A program made the position numbers and the translations under genes. Positions 1-10,137 of a stretch of DNA of 64,000 nucleotides are shown piece after piece. Location: NCBI RefSeq assembly GCF_051020765.1, contig NC_134929.1:20908135-20972134 (forward strand), written 5' to 3'. The stretch is from Lasioglossum baleicum. Its lineage: Eukaryota; Arthropoda; Insecta; Hymenoptera; Halictidae. The stretch's first letter is position 1; each line of letters begins with the position of its first letter. Below the pieces are notes generated by a model. That model searched no databases. It was given only the letters and a program-made list of their open reading frames with translations, and was not told the origin of the DNA.

Positions 1-39
1 AAAATACCTAGAATCTTACTAGAAAAAGGGGTCGAAACA

Positions 40-360
40 TGGGTTTCGTAGTTTTCACTTAGTGTCCTTATTTGAGCAAATTTTGGGCTGGGTGAGGGCT
101 CATTCGAAAGAGGAAGGTTCACCGCTTGGTGCTCTGGTCATGAGGTTAACGAGATTATGTTTATATCTAATAATATTAGTGTCCAAAGTAGAGTAAAAAT
201 CTAGGAAAAAAAACCAGCAGATTTCAATGCATTTTTCTGTCTCTAAAAGACTTTTTGACTGCTAAGATGACCAGAGCACCATGCGGTGAACCTTCCTCTT
301 TCGAATGAGCCCTCAATCTCAGCCCAAACTTTGCTCGTATTAGGACATTAAACGAAAGCC
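40..360. repeat. Foldback (inverted-repeat) DNA element
   Basis: The stretch around 59-141 recurs in inverted orientation at about 263-346; both arms contain the words gggctcattcgaaagagg and ggttcaccgc, separated by a spacer of about 120 bases. Weaker similarity continues outward to about 40 and 360. This is the shape of a MITE or foldback element. No target-site duplication is clear and no coding sequence lies inside. Confidence 0.7.
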
Positions 361-455
361 CCCAGTGCCCGCGACATCTTTGATCCAGCTGTTAACTAGA
401 ATTCGAAACTGTTGATAACAGCGCGAAATATTCTTGTAAGGCGTAAGGGAAAATC

Positions 456-555
456 TAAAGTTACGCACATAATTGATCATTATGAATGGACCAAACCAAA
501 AAAAAAAGTTATTCTGATTTAAAGTATGTGTGATCAATTATGTGCGTAACGTTTA
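456..555. mobile_element. Short mariner-type MITE relic
   Basis: Terminal inverted repeats gttacgcacataattgatca and its complement bound a core of about 50 bases. The core words atgaatggaccaaac and agttattctgatttaaagt also occur in the larger element at 19526-20059, so this looks like an internally deleted relative. TA dinucleotides flank both ends. It lies just past the 3' end of the small gene at 695-2115. Confidence 0.6.
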
Positions 556-592
556 ATTCAAAAATAATGAGGTCTCAACTAATAAATAAATG

Positions 593-598
593 TTTATT
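593..598 (-). terminator. Poly(A) signal AATAAA of the 408-aa gene
   Basis: On the minus strand an AATAAA hexamer lies about 97 bases after the stop codon at 695, in AT-rich sequence. That is a normal 3' UTR length for a compact insect gene. Its use is inferred. Confidence 0.5.
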
Positions 599-630
599 GA
601 CACAATAATTTCTTGAAAATAGTAATGTTA

Positions 631-690
631 TAGTAACAAAAATAAATTAGAGTATAATCATAGTAATAAAAATAAATTAGACTATAGTCA
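631..690. repeat. 30-bp tandem duplication in the 3' UTR
   Basis: Two adjacent 30-base units (631-660 and 661-690) share the core aaaataaattaga and differ at only a few bases. They lie directly after the stop codon of the small gene, in its presumed 3' UTR. Confidence 0.7.
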
Positions 691-694
691 TTTG

Positions 695-1125
695 CTACAT
701 GCAAGTACTTTTTTTCGATACATATATAATTCGCCAATGGTCTTTTTCTTTAACGTATCTTATGCCGTCTAAATCTTTCACAGACCTTATGGTAGGTTTA
801 TTCACCGCTATATTTGCTCTTTTCGAATCGTCTTTGTTCACCTCGCTCGCTCTTTTTCGCGTTGTTCTCTGTGCAGAAACCAAAGATTTTACATTTGAAT
901 TTTTAGCGACGTTCTCGGATAACATTTCTTGTCCTTTCGCTTCTAACCTAGTCGCATACGAACAAAGATCATCGTGTCTTTGGAATTCTGTAGACGATGC
1001 ACTGATTCGCTTATATTCCGAATATGTGAAATTCTCGACTGCATTATCTTTGTGTACAGGAAATTCAAACGGGTCTTTTACAATGGTCTTCTTGGTGCGC
1101 CAGTCTTCTTTTTTAGTTGCCTTGC
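695..1125 (-). CDS. Uncharacterised 408-aa Lys/Ser-rich protein, exon 3 (C-terminus)
   Basis: This last coding exon encodes residues 267-408 and ends in TAG at 697-695. It is entered through an acceptor ending TTAATAG at 1126. The first two bases, GC, complete a Gly codon begun by the G that ends exon 2, so the frame is preserved across a 106-base intron (1126-1231). The sequence is charged, begins KATKKEDWRTKK, and holds a Tyr/Ser-rich middle and a basic region with TTRKRASEV. It ends in an aromatic block with DHWRIIYV. I recognise no domain. Confidence 0.75.
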
Positions 1126-1231
1126 CTATTAACAAAATGAATCTTTTACTTTCAAAGAAATTTTAATCACATTAACTTATTAACGCTTTGTACTCGATGC
1201 TACTTTAACTCCTAAGGAGTTCATTGTATAC

Positions 1232-1486
1232 CTTTATCACTCTTATTTGAGTCCTTGTTCTTTGAACGGAAAAACCTAAAAACCTTTCGTTGTTCCGCAG
1301 GTGGACCAATAGACTCCCTCATTTCCTCTGGATGTTCCCCGACATACACATCCAAGAGCATATCAGCTGCTGTTGTATGAATTTTTAAATCGACTATCGA
1401 TCGCTTAGATTTATCAATATTGATTTCAGGTTTCTTTTTTCGGCTATGTGCCACACCTGGGCCGGTCCTGACTGGGTCACTTCTTC
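1232..1486 (-). CDS. Uncharacterised 408-aa protein, exon 2
   Basis: This exon encodes residues 182-265 plus split codons at both ends. The acceptor reads AATTTCAG before 1486 and the donor is GTATAC at 1231-1226. If intron 2 were retained, translation would stop three codons later at TGA, so splicing to exon 3 is needed to reach the long C-terminus. The peptide starts RSDPVRTGPGVAHSRKKKPE and later contains an acidic to neutral helix-like part (AADMLLDVYVGEHPEEM) and a basic end. Bases 1154-1289, which cover the 3' part of this exon and most of the next intron, recur inverted at 3626-3761. Confidence 0.75.
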
Positions 1487-1574
1487 CTGAAATTTGATTA
1501 AAATTAGCCCCAAGTTAGTCCGCAGTCTAATCATCACGTCTTTGTCAGTTCAAAGTTAAAAACAGTTTAATTAC

Positions 1575-2115
1575 TGGGCAATAATTCCTCCTCTTCGTCG
1601 CTGCTATCAAACACGGTCCTTAGATGTTTAAGGTCCTTCACAGGGATTTTCTCACCGTCCCCTTTTACCCTGATTGGACTCAAGGCATATTTATGACGCT
1701 GGCGAACAGGCGAACCAAACTTATATTCGTGAATGATATGATCTTCTCGAACCAATTCTGGGGACGCGGCATCTTCGAACAGATTTTCCTTTTCGTTATC
1801 TGTCAGTTGTTCTTCTGTAATCAGCCAATCGCTGTCGCTGCTTACGTGCTTTTCAGGCTTGTTCTTAGCTTTCGCCGGTTTCTTCTCTTTTTTAGCTTTC
1901 GCCGGTTTCTTCTCTTTTTTAGCTTTCGCCGGTTTCTTCTCTTTTTTAGCTCCCGCCAATTTCTGCTTCTTCTTAGCTTCTGCTGTTCGTGGCAGGAGCC
2001 ATCTGAAAATGTTCCTCGAGGAATTTGTGTTAATCGAGGAATCATTGATGACATATGGTTTGCCTGGCCCTTCTACAGGGGTCCTGCTATGAATCAAGGC
2101 GTCCCCCATTTTCAT
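1575..2115 (-). CDS. Uncharacterised 408-aa Lys/Ser-rich protein, exon 1 (N-terminus)
   Basis: The first coding exon runs from ATG at 2115-2113 to a donor GTAATT at 1574. An in-frame TGA just upstream of the ATG (in GGCTGAATATCT) supports this start, unless an unseen upstream exon joins in. A second ATG follows two codons later. The exon gives 180 residues plus one base. With exons 2 and 3 the protein is 408 residues. Visible features are a Lys/Ala/Glu repeat (residues 46-85), the tripeptide KEN at 109-111, Ser-Pro sites at 118, 135 (SPVR) and 146 (SPIR), Thr-Pro at 12, and an acidic end with SSDEEEE. The introns are 88 and 106 bases, typical insect sizes. It reads like a nuclear, perhaps cell-cycle-regulated protein, but that is inference from short motifs. 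I do not recognise the family. Confidence 0.7.
1867..1974 (-). repeat. 27-bp coding tandem repeat (Lys-rich)
   Basis: The 27-base unit starting agctttcgccgg occurs at 1867, 1894 and 1921, with a degenerate fourth copy at 1948. On the minus strand it encodes a nine-residue unit containing KKEKKPAKA, so copy number can change without breaking the frame. Confidence 0.9.
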
Positions 2116-3413
2116 CCGCTTCTGTCGCACCTCTTCCCAAGAAGAAGATATTCAGCCTATATATGTATATGTATGCTCTCTTACAATATTCGATCTCGCT
2201 TCCAGGTTCACCGAAGGGCTCCCGGCGCTTCTTATGAATTAGGTTCAGAAATTTAGTATCAGAAGGAGGGCTGGAGTGCTCGTGTTTCCTCACACGCGGA
2301 AGAATATCGGTCCCGTCATCACCGACGCCGATGAGGCTCGAGTTTCTGCTTCCGTTTCACTTGAAGAGATTACTCACGGAACTACCCTCTTTGCTGCTGC
2401 GGTGATCTCGTGGTGAACACGTTGACTGCCACTGTTTTCCCTGTCGTCGACGCGTCGCTATAATAAAATTTTAAAGAATCGTTCAGAAACGAGAAATTCT
2501 AAATAGGTGTTAATCTTGTTGCGCCACCCTTAGCCTGCGCCACTTTACCCTTGATAAAATAAAGGCTTCACAGTCTTTTAAGAACCAAGGGTTAACAATT
2601 GAGAACTTAGGGGTTCGAGGCTTTGCTGAACATACAGTTTCCACTGCTGAGACTTTCAGGAAGAAACCGTGTTCTTTCGGGATTGTTTTCCAACGTAAAG
2701 TAGTCTTCGATAATATTGTTAAGCTTCTTTCAAATACAGTACAATCATTGAGAAAGCTATTGGCGTGTTAATGAAAATTGCGACGCAGAATTCTTTCAAC
2801 AATTTCACTCAAGTTTAGTAGCTTATTGTTATACTTACAAAATTGCGAAGGCTGCCGTTAACTGTAGGTGGTAATTGGATTTTTAAAATTTTATTGTGTC
2901 TCTGTAGCAGTCGACGCGGTAACGTCTCCACTGCTTTTCCTCTTCAGTATTAAATCCACAGCACAAGAGAATGTTCTAGCTGCGAATGTCGATATCCAAC
3001 TAACACCACTCATCGAGCGTTTAGAATTCGACCTGCAAATACGCATTTTGAAAAAGTTGTTATGATGCCCAAATATATTTCGAGGCAATACGAAGACGTC
3101 CTGTTAGGTTGTGTTTACAGTACCGTGATTTACGCAGAAGCAGAATCAATAAATTCCACGATACCTTGTAGCTTTATTTCTACAGAAACATCTTAAAAAT
3201 CGCTTTTCCGATAAAGATTTTTGGAGCATCGACGAGAGTACCGTCGCAGCCGCCACTTTGTAACGCCGCTGCTCGGCGAAGGTGGGTATTCGGGATTCAA
3301 ATCGAAGAGTTTACCGGTCGAGTGAGATCAACTGACAAACGTCGCTCCTTATGGGGTTTTCCTATATGTATGTCTCAAGTCGCTGAAGAACACACGCTCT
3401 GTCGTGACCCGTA
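2116..3413. other. Upstream flank of the 408-aa gene; no further coding exon supported
   Basis: On the minus strand a TATATATA-like run lies about 45 bases before the ATG (about 2157-2172) and could serve as a core promoter or a 5' UTR. A short open stretch at 2170-2293 (minus) has a GTAAGA donor-like site, but joining it to exon 1 gives a stop or a frame clash, so it is not annotated. The rest shows no repeat or gene that I can support. Confidence 0.4.
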
Positions 3414-3832
3414 AGGGCCCGTTCATACACGGCGGAATCTGCGCGTTTTCGACCGCGCGATTTGAACCGCGTCAAAATTGACAGTCGTTCAGGATGAGGC
3501 GGTAACCGCGCGGATATGCAGGAAGGGGCAAAGTTTTAGGTCAAGCTCAGTACGAAGATCAAAATCGCGCGGAAACAGCGCGGATTAGATTTCCTGCGGT
3601 TCAGAGGCGGCAGCCGCAAGAACGGCGAAAGGTTTTTAGGTTTTTCGTTTCAAAGAACAAGGACTCAAATAAGAGTGATAAAGGTATACAATGAACTCCT
3701 TAGGAGTTAAAGTAGCATCGAGTACAAAGCGTTAATAAGTTAATGTGATTAAAATTTCTTTTACGCCAATGTAAATAAGGTCCGCGCGATTTGAACCGCG
3801 TCAAAATTGACAGTCGTTTGGGATGAGGCGGT
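3414..3832. mobile_element. Putative DNA element carrying a captured gene fragment
   Basis: Two 51-base direct copies (3453-3503 and 3782-3832) share ccgcgcgatttgaaccgcgt and flank a GC-rich block plus the captured fragment at 3626-3761. The left side begins gggcccgttcatacacggcg right after TAA. That resembles PIF/Harbinger-type ends, which use three-base TAA/TTA targets, but no matching inverted right end is visible. Class and exact borders are uncertain. Confidence 0.4.
3626..3761 (+). pseudogene. Inverted copy of exon 2/intron 2 of the 408-aa gene
   Basis: These 136 bases match the reverse complement of 1154-1289. The alignment is ungapped and I find only two mismatches, in the segment ttttcgtttcaaag. 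The copy spans the end of exon 2, the GTATAC donor and most of intron 2, so it is a DNA-level duplication and not a retrocopy. It has no start codon or acceptor and cannot be a gene by itself. The high identity suggests a recent event or gene conversion. Confidence 0.9.
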
Positions 3833-4927
3833 TTATTGTGTTTTATATATGAGAATACAATATACCTTCAAACTAGTGGGTTATCAAATCATTTCAACGA
3901 AAAAATGATTACATTAGCTCTGTTCACAAAAATCGATTCTTGCAAAATCCTGAGGTCGTAGACAAATTTTGAGACCAGATTTGAAATCGGCGTGAAAAAA
4001 TCTACGGGAAATGATATATAGCATGTTAAAAAAAATTTTCCGCGCGTGGTAACGGAGAAACCACATTTTCTTGAAATTGTGAAAGTTTAACGAATTTTCT
4101 CAAGGTTAAAAAACGTTCGTACCATAATGTCCCTATTTTCCCACATTCTGCCAAGTTTCAGCTTTAATTTGAAAAAAATTCCATCGCTCTACCGCATTTC
4201 TATCGAAAGTTCTTTGATTTTGAATCGAGTTTGGTCGAAAGTTTGCACTGTGTGCCGTCTCCTATATCATCTTTAGCATAGAACAGAACCCACTTCACTC
4301 TTATTAAATGTAGGGCTCGCTGAACGAGGGCGCTAGTTTCGCGAGTTTTTCGAATTTTGCGACGATAACAGAAAATGTTTTTTCTATTTCAATAAAAATC
4401 TGGAAAATTCGTAATCTTTTCAAGGAATTTTTTGGTGGTGAAATCAATTTTCTTCTTGTTTTGAGCTTTTTAAAATAATTAGAGAAAACAGAAATCCGTA
4501 TAAAGATCCACAGTTTGAGTAATTAAAGAAATTTCAACGAAGATAATGTTTTCTTTCCGATTTATTAATTATAGCTATTAGATTCAAAACGTCCCCGAAT
4601 TACATTCAAAAAATGACTCTTCATTTTACAAAAATTATAAAAACGTGCTAGACGAGGGTGCGAGATGGCGTGGAGTAAACAATAATCCGCATGAATTTGT
4701 AATAACATATATTCTATATAACACAATACTTACATAAGTACGTCTATGTATATGTATATTTCGAATGCGCACATATATATATCCGTATATATAATAACGC
4801 GCGATTATTATATATACAATATGTAATAATTAATAAAATATAATGTTCAATAATGTTAATCGTATGACTACAATATATTATTATCTCGTTTATTCCTTTC
4901 ATCTTTATTTTTTCTTTTATTTCATCA

Positions 4928-4959
<32 letters not shown>

Positions 4960-5060
4960 GGCGTCGATCGGTTAAATCTACAATCTATGATCCATATCGA
5001 TTTATATGTATATTTATGAATATACATATATAATACATATATGTATTTATAATATAACAA
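3833..5060. other. Non-coding AT-rich stretch with a (TCG)n microsatellite
   Basis: No gene is visible. The first part (3890-4650) is unique-looking AT-rich DNA. At 4680-4900 and 4980-5060 there are TATA-type low-complexity runs, and 4932-4960 is a (TCG)n tract. Confidence 0.7.
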
Positions 5061-7690
5061 TAATGATCTCAAAAGGCTGATACAATATTCGGGCTATGCG
5101 TACGGATAGCTTGAGATTTCTTACTGATTAATTACATATAGTACTTATGTTTGTCTTACAGTACAACGGGCGTACCGGAAATTACGCATTCGCCACTCGT
5201 CGTATCGTTCAAATTTGCCCGACTAAACAGAACGAGAAAAAAGAAAATCGCGATCAGGAAAAATCGTTCCCGAGATCCACTGGAATCGATCCGATCGGTT
5301 TATCTGGATCCGCGCGATCATTACAGCACGGCGTCCTCGATTCGCGCGTTAAATTGACTCGATACACGCCATCCACGGAAAAATGATCTCGATCGAGGAA
5401 CGATGGTCCACGCTGTTCCAATGTTATTGCAAAATTCAATTCGCCTACTTCCGAATATGCGAAATCACTTTTATCGGCTCCGAAATAAAGCGACACGGAA
5501 ATGTATCGACACACTCGGCCTTTCTGTTACAATTATCGGGTTTGACTGAAATTTCGAGAATTCTTTCGAAAGAAAAGTATGAAGTATTTCAATTTGTAAT
5601 TTGACAGGCTTGTTAATCAATCAACGACGCACGTACACGTTTTTTTCCAAGCAATAATAATAATTTCTCTCGAAGTTGTAGCACTGTCTTCGTTTACGGC
5701 GAAGAAATAAAAAATCCAGGGTGCAACAATCTGTTATTTTCTTCATCTACGTAGTCGAAAGTGTCAATGGGATGACAGTGTGCCCAGACCAGTCGGCGGC
5801 TCGAGGTGTGCGAGGACCTATTTTGAAGCAACGAAACTGTCGTAACTGAAAACAATTGTATTCAGAATTTCCGTCGGTGTAACAATTAATCAGATTACAC
5901 AAGGATCAACGTAGATATGATTGCCGATTCCTGATGAACTCGCATCCGTCGTTGCCAGAGTCGCCAGATGAGAGGAATTTACTCGAATTGGGGAGAAAAA
6001 GTGACCCCCTCTTTGCCAGTGTCGAATTAGTCACGCGACAACGCGTCACGTGACCGGGAAGGTAGAGTGGGGACAAAAATTTGGCGACTCTGGTCGATGC
6101 CACCAGCGACACGATCGTCATTCGAATCATCGAATCGTTCCCTGGACCGTACTCTTCTTTGTTTCTTTCTCGAAACGATAGAACGTCGTCCATTCTCGCT
6201 TACTGCAGTCTTACGTAATTACAGCTTATAATATCCGATATTTCGTTGCAGGTTCCCCTTCATTCTCGCACTTAACGTACTATAGTATAGGTATTAGTTA
6301 CGTATACATATTTATAAATATTGCTACAGGGATTGAAGCGGTCACCTTATCGAGAACAGTAGGTTGCAGCACATGAATCAATTAAAGCACTCCGTTGACC
6401 GCGAGGCACTTAATCGTTAAATTAGATCGATTAGAGGATGTTCAAGCTGATCGAGCCGATCTTGCACTACTCTTTACAATGACTCGAACTTCTTCATTGG
6501 AAATCTCCTAGGAAAAACAGAACAATGTCCCTTGCATTAGGAATTATTTAACAATCAGAGTGATGAGAACTTCGTTGTTCGAAAAAGAGGAAAGGGGTTA
6601 AATATCTCGATAACAGGGAAATACAATTTGGATTAATTTTCAATCAAATTCACGGTTTACACAGATTTGTCTTGCTTGAAATCTTCATGGGTCGATATTA
6701 TAGGACAAGGGGTTAATTCGTTCGGTATTCATTCGCGTAATCAGCTCGGCAACTGTACTTACGTCTCGTCGTTTCCGACGCAATGGCAAGAAGACTGCGG
6801 ATGTTTATTATCGGCCGATTCTTATAAATTAATCTATAAAAATTAAAAGATCCGCCACGGATCGATTCAATGAAAAAACTTCAAAACGCTTGAAAAACGC
6901 CGTTTTAAGAGTGCGCCTTTTCACGTGCGACAACCTAGCTCGTCCGCAGACCTTCAGAAGAACGGCACCGGTATCGCTATCTCGTTAATTGCTAATATGT
7001 TTCTAGGATTGTGCATGTTAACAGTGACGTCCCGACGGTAATCGTGAAACGACTGTTGTCAGCGGACGTTGCGGATCAATGAAAGTTTAACACGTTGTCT
7101 GGAGTACTGCGCGATCAGATTTATAATTTAGTTGATCGAAACTGCGGAGGTTCTTCGAGATCCTATACATTCGGATAAAATCACGACAAGAATGATGTCA
7201 GTCAACGTGTTAACGAGCGTTGATCGATTATGCGTGTGCTACGATGTTCACCGTCATGAAAAACCCATCGATCGCTGTCTTTCTCTCTGTTATGTCTAGA
7301 ACGTGGTGGTTCGCGATTCGTTTAGCGTGCTCTCGAGCGTTCAAAGCACACCGAAGATTCTCAAAAATGTCTATAATGTAATTTATGCCTACGTTACCTC
7401 GACCTCGTCAAATCTCGACAGATTTCAATCGTCGATAAAATTGGCGAGCGAATCGAATCGTTCGATTGTTCTTTTAAATATATTAGTTCCAATTCACTCG
7501 CTCTGGGTCGAACACTCAAACATCGATCAGAATATTCGACGCTGCGATTATGTCTCATTATACCGACACGATTGTTTGCTGAATTAGTGTCTGGTGTAAT
7601 TTATTTTTCGAGCAACGAAATTGATATCGTTTTACGTTACTAATTTGCCTACATTACTATCACAATGGAATATTAAATACATATAACGAT
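5061..7690. other. Non-coding stretch
   Basis: Open frames here are short, overlap on both strands and show no family resemblance or paired splice sites. Apart from the inverted-repeat element at 5955-6093 I see no feature. Confidence 0.5.
5955..6093. mobile_element. MITE, copy A (CCAGAGTCGCCAGAT ends)
   Basis: It begins ccagagtcgccagat and ends atttggcgactctgg, near-complementary 15-base ends. The interior includes gaattagtcacgcgac and cacgtgac. A related copy lies at 9399-9525. No coding capacity. Confidence 0.7.
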
Positions 7691-7867
7691 TAGACTACGG
7701 ATTTTATGCGCTTGCGACAAACTTATTTAATAAAACGCGGTAACGCGAATAGCTCGGTAGAAGTTAATTAACCGTCTCGTTTCCTGTTCGACTCGACGGA
7801 CCCAATCAATCTCTGTGTCGCTTTTGTTAATTAAATGCTAATTACCGCGGAAGTACCGGCAGTCTAA
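7691..7867. mobile_element. MITE of the AGACTGCGG family
   Basis: The left end tagactacggattttatgc and the right end ccggcagtcta match the ends of other copies in this window (15130, 16627, 28010, 35994, 61681). The middle is AT-rich without coding potential. This copy is degenerate. Confidence 0.5.
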
Positions 7868-8149
7868 TATAAAAGCAACGTTTCTGCGAAGGATAGTATT
7901 AAGAACACGAGGTTACACAGTTTTAAGGCACAGAATTAAACGCTAATCTTAGTAATCTTAATCAATTGGCTTCTTTATGGTAGCACAACACTTGAAATGG
8001 TAATCCAATTATATTCATAATAGAATACAATAAGAAATGGTAATTCGACCAGCGTCTTTATCGTAATACAAAAATCGGAAATTAAATTATTATCAGCATC
8101 CGCGTTGTGTGTATTACTTAGATATTTTATATTTAAAAAGATTCGAGAT

Positions 8150-8695
8150 CAGAGTTGGGCAAATATTTAATCAACGATTGACGACTAAATTTCTGCTTCA
8201 ATCGTTAATCGCAATTAACAATTAATTTCCTCGTTTAGTCGTTAAAAAATTCTGGTTAACGATTAAATACTTATTAATCGTTATTTGCGATTAACGATTA
8301 TTAATCGTCAATCGGATAATTGATTAATGATTAACTGCTGAAATTTCGAAATGAAATACGTAATCAGAACTGTGTAAATAACTGAAAAAAATGTAAACTG
8401 AGTTTAGGTGTATTGTCATTTGGTCTATAATACAAACTCTGTTTACGTGCTTTTATGTTTGAAGTTATTATTCCTGGAAAGCTACGACCATGTTTATGGA
8501 TAGACCGTGAGGCGATTAAGTTCAACAATTGATTAAATCATCCGATTTTTCGATGATTCCTTTTTTTAATCAACGATTGACGATTAAACCAATCGATTGA
8601 ATCAATCGCCGATTTTCCGACGATTTCTTTTTTTAATCGTGCACATTAATCAATCAATCATGATTAAAATTTTAATCGATTAATGCCCAACTCTG
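8150..8695. mobile_element. hAT-type MITE with 8-bp target duplication
   Basis: The element starts cagagttgggca and ends tgcccaactctg. It is flanked by the perfect 8-base direct repeat ttcgagat (8142-8149 and 8696-8703), the hallmark of hAT transposition. The 546-base interior consists largely of variations on ttaatcgattaa and has no transposase. It is a non-autonomous element mobilised in trans. Confidence 0.9.
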
Positions 8696-9187
8696 TTCGA
8701 GATGGCCATTCAATTAGCATCTTTACGATACAACAAAAATCAAAACGGCAATTCAAGCCACAAAATCGTTCTCGAAGATCAACTACCAAACAAACAGGAA
8801 TGAACAAGGTACTCCAGACAAGAAAAAGAAAAATCTGCGTGGCGTGCGGAGACAAGATGAGTGAATAATCTGGTACACGTTTGTTAGACAGGTTTATTAC
8901 CATAAGGAGTCTGACGATAAAGTTTTACACTCATGTCGGTGCTCGACAGTCCTGATCGCGTGTTCTCCGATCGAATTCGATCGGGTTCTCTTCTCGGTCG
9001 ACAATGCTCGAAACAATGTTCTCGGTCGAGTATGTGTTTGTGTATGTATGTATGTGTGTTTGCGAATAACGCGACATAACCGCAGCATTTTATATACATC
9101 CTACGACGCGTTCGTCGTTTCGATTCGTCGATAAATAGAAGCTTCTGCAGTGATATACGGATACGAAGGGTTTTCGATTGGCGACGG

Positions 9188-9250
9188 AAAGAGAGAGAGA
9201 AAGAGAAAAAGGAGCAGAGAAAAAGAAAGAGAGAGAGAGAGACAAAGAAA
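9188..9250. repeat. Purine (GA/AAAG) microsatellite
   Basis: A run of gagaga and aaagaga words on the plus strand. Similar tracts recur throughout the window. In insects such tracts can bind GAGA-type factors, but nothing here shows function. Confidence 0.85.
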
Positions 9251-9398
9251 GAAATTGTGTGTTCGCGTGTGTCGCTGGTTGCACATCGGTGCAACTCTTT
9301 CTCCTGATCGGCTGGGTGCACCGTCGATTGCTCGATAATCCATCGGCACACATAGTAACGCGTCGAGTATTGCGCGATACTAAGAAACGTCCCCTAAA

Positions 9399-9525
9399 CC
9401 AGAGTCGCCAGATCGGCGGAATCGAAGAAGTTACTCCCTCTCTTCCAGTACCGGATTAGTCACGCGACACGTGACGGGATAGAAGGGGTAGTGTGGGAAA
9501 ACATGTTTCGATCTGACAACTCTGC
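9399..9525. mobile_element. MITE, copy B (CCAGAGTCGCCAGAT ends)
   Basis: It begins ccagagtcgccagat, exactly as copy A at 5955, and shares the interior gattagtcacgcgacacgtgac. The right end, gatctgacaactctg, is more diverged. It lies immediately before the 51-bp minisatellite. Confidence 0.65.
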
Positions 9526-9585
9526 CCTAAACGCACCCCGACGCCGAGGATCCCGTCCGTTCCCTATTGTTCCACGCATAAATGC

Positions 9586-9928
9586 GTCGATGACGCAGTG
9601 AAACACGTTCGAACATGTCCAAACTAGTTCGAAAGCGTCCATGACGCAGTAAAACACGTTCGAACGTGTCCAAACTGGTTCGAAAGCGTCCATGACGCAG
9701 TGAAATACGTTCGAATGTGTCCAAACTAGTTCGAAGACGTCCATGACGCAGTAAAACACATTCGAACGTGTCCAAACTGGTTCGAAAGCGTCGATGACGC
9801 AGTAAAACACGTTCGACCATGTCCAAACTGGTTCGAAAGCGTCCATGACGCAGTAAAACACGTTTGAACGTGTCCAAACTAGTTCGAAAGCGTCCATGAC
9901 GCAGTGAAACACGTTCGAACGTGTCGAT
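9586..9928. repeat. 51-bp minisatellite, about 6.7 units
   Basis: The word atgacgcag occurs at 9590, 9641, 9692, 9743, 9794, 9845 and 9896, exactly 51 bases apart. Units differ by a few substitutions. The best units contain the 16-base perfect palindrome acacgttcgaacgtgt. Because 51 is divisible by three, two long minus-strand open frames run through it; they are products of the repeat and not genes. Confidence 0.95.
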
Positions 9929-10045
9929 GAAGTTCGAACGCGGGCGACCGGCGCGTTCCTCGGCTCGTCGTCGGGCCGAAGTGGTGATAATGACGATGAC
10001 GATGGTAATAATAATAATAATGATCAATAAAAATTAATAATTAAT

Positions 10046-10137
10046 CATGGTAATAATATAATATAATATAATAATAATATATAATATAATAATATATAAT
10101 ATAATATAATAATATAATATAATAATATACTATTTTA
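10046..10137. repeat. (TAATA)n low-complexity tract
   Basis: An almost pure run of taata/taatat words. A related ataataataat run at 10006-10022 precedes it. Confidence 0.95.

Noticed and set aside
1400..1486. Possible CENP-C-like motif in exon 2 of the small gene (RSDPVRTGP)
   Set aside because: The spacing and the expected Tyr-Trp after the Pro are absent, and no cupin domain follows.
1624..2256. A 210-codon plus-strand open frame over the small gene
   Set aside because: It is the antisense shadow of the Lys-rich exon; Phe/Leu repeats mirror the Lys repeat.
2170..2293. An upstream coding exon for the 408-aa gene
   Set aside because: Joining its GTAAGA donor to any acceptor near 2115-2135 creates a stop or the wrong frame, and the intron would be only about 50 bases.
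3453..3503. tRNA B-box-like word gttcaaatc on the minus strand, also at 3782-3832
   Set aside because: No A box, no cloverleaf around it; it belongs to a direct-repeat unit.
9460..10027. Two long overlapping minus-strand open frames of about 150 and 166 codons
   Set aside because: They run through the 51-bp minisatellite, whose period is divisible by three; the peptide is just the repeat read in frame.
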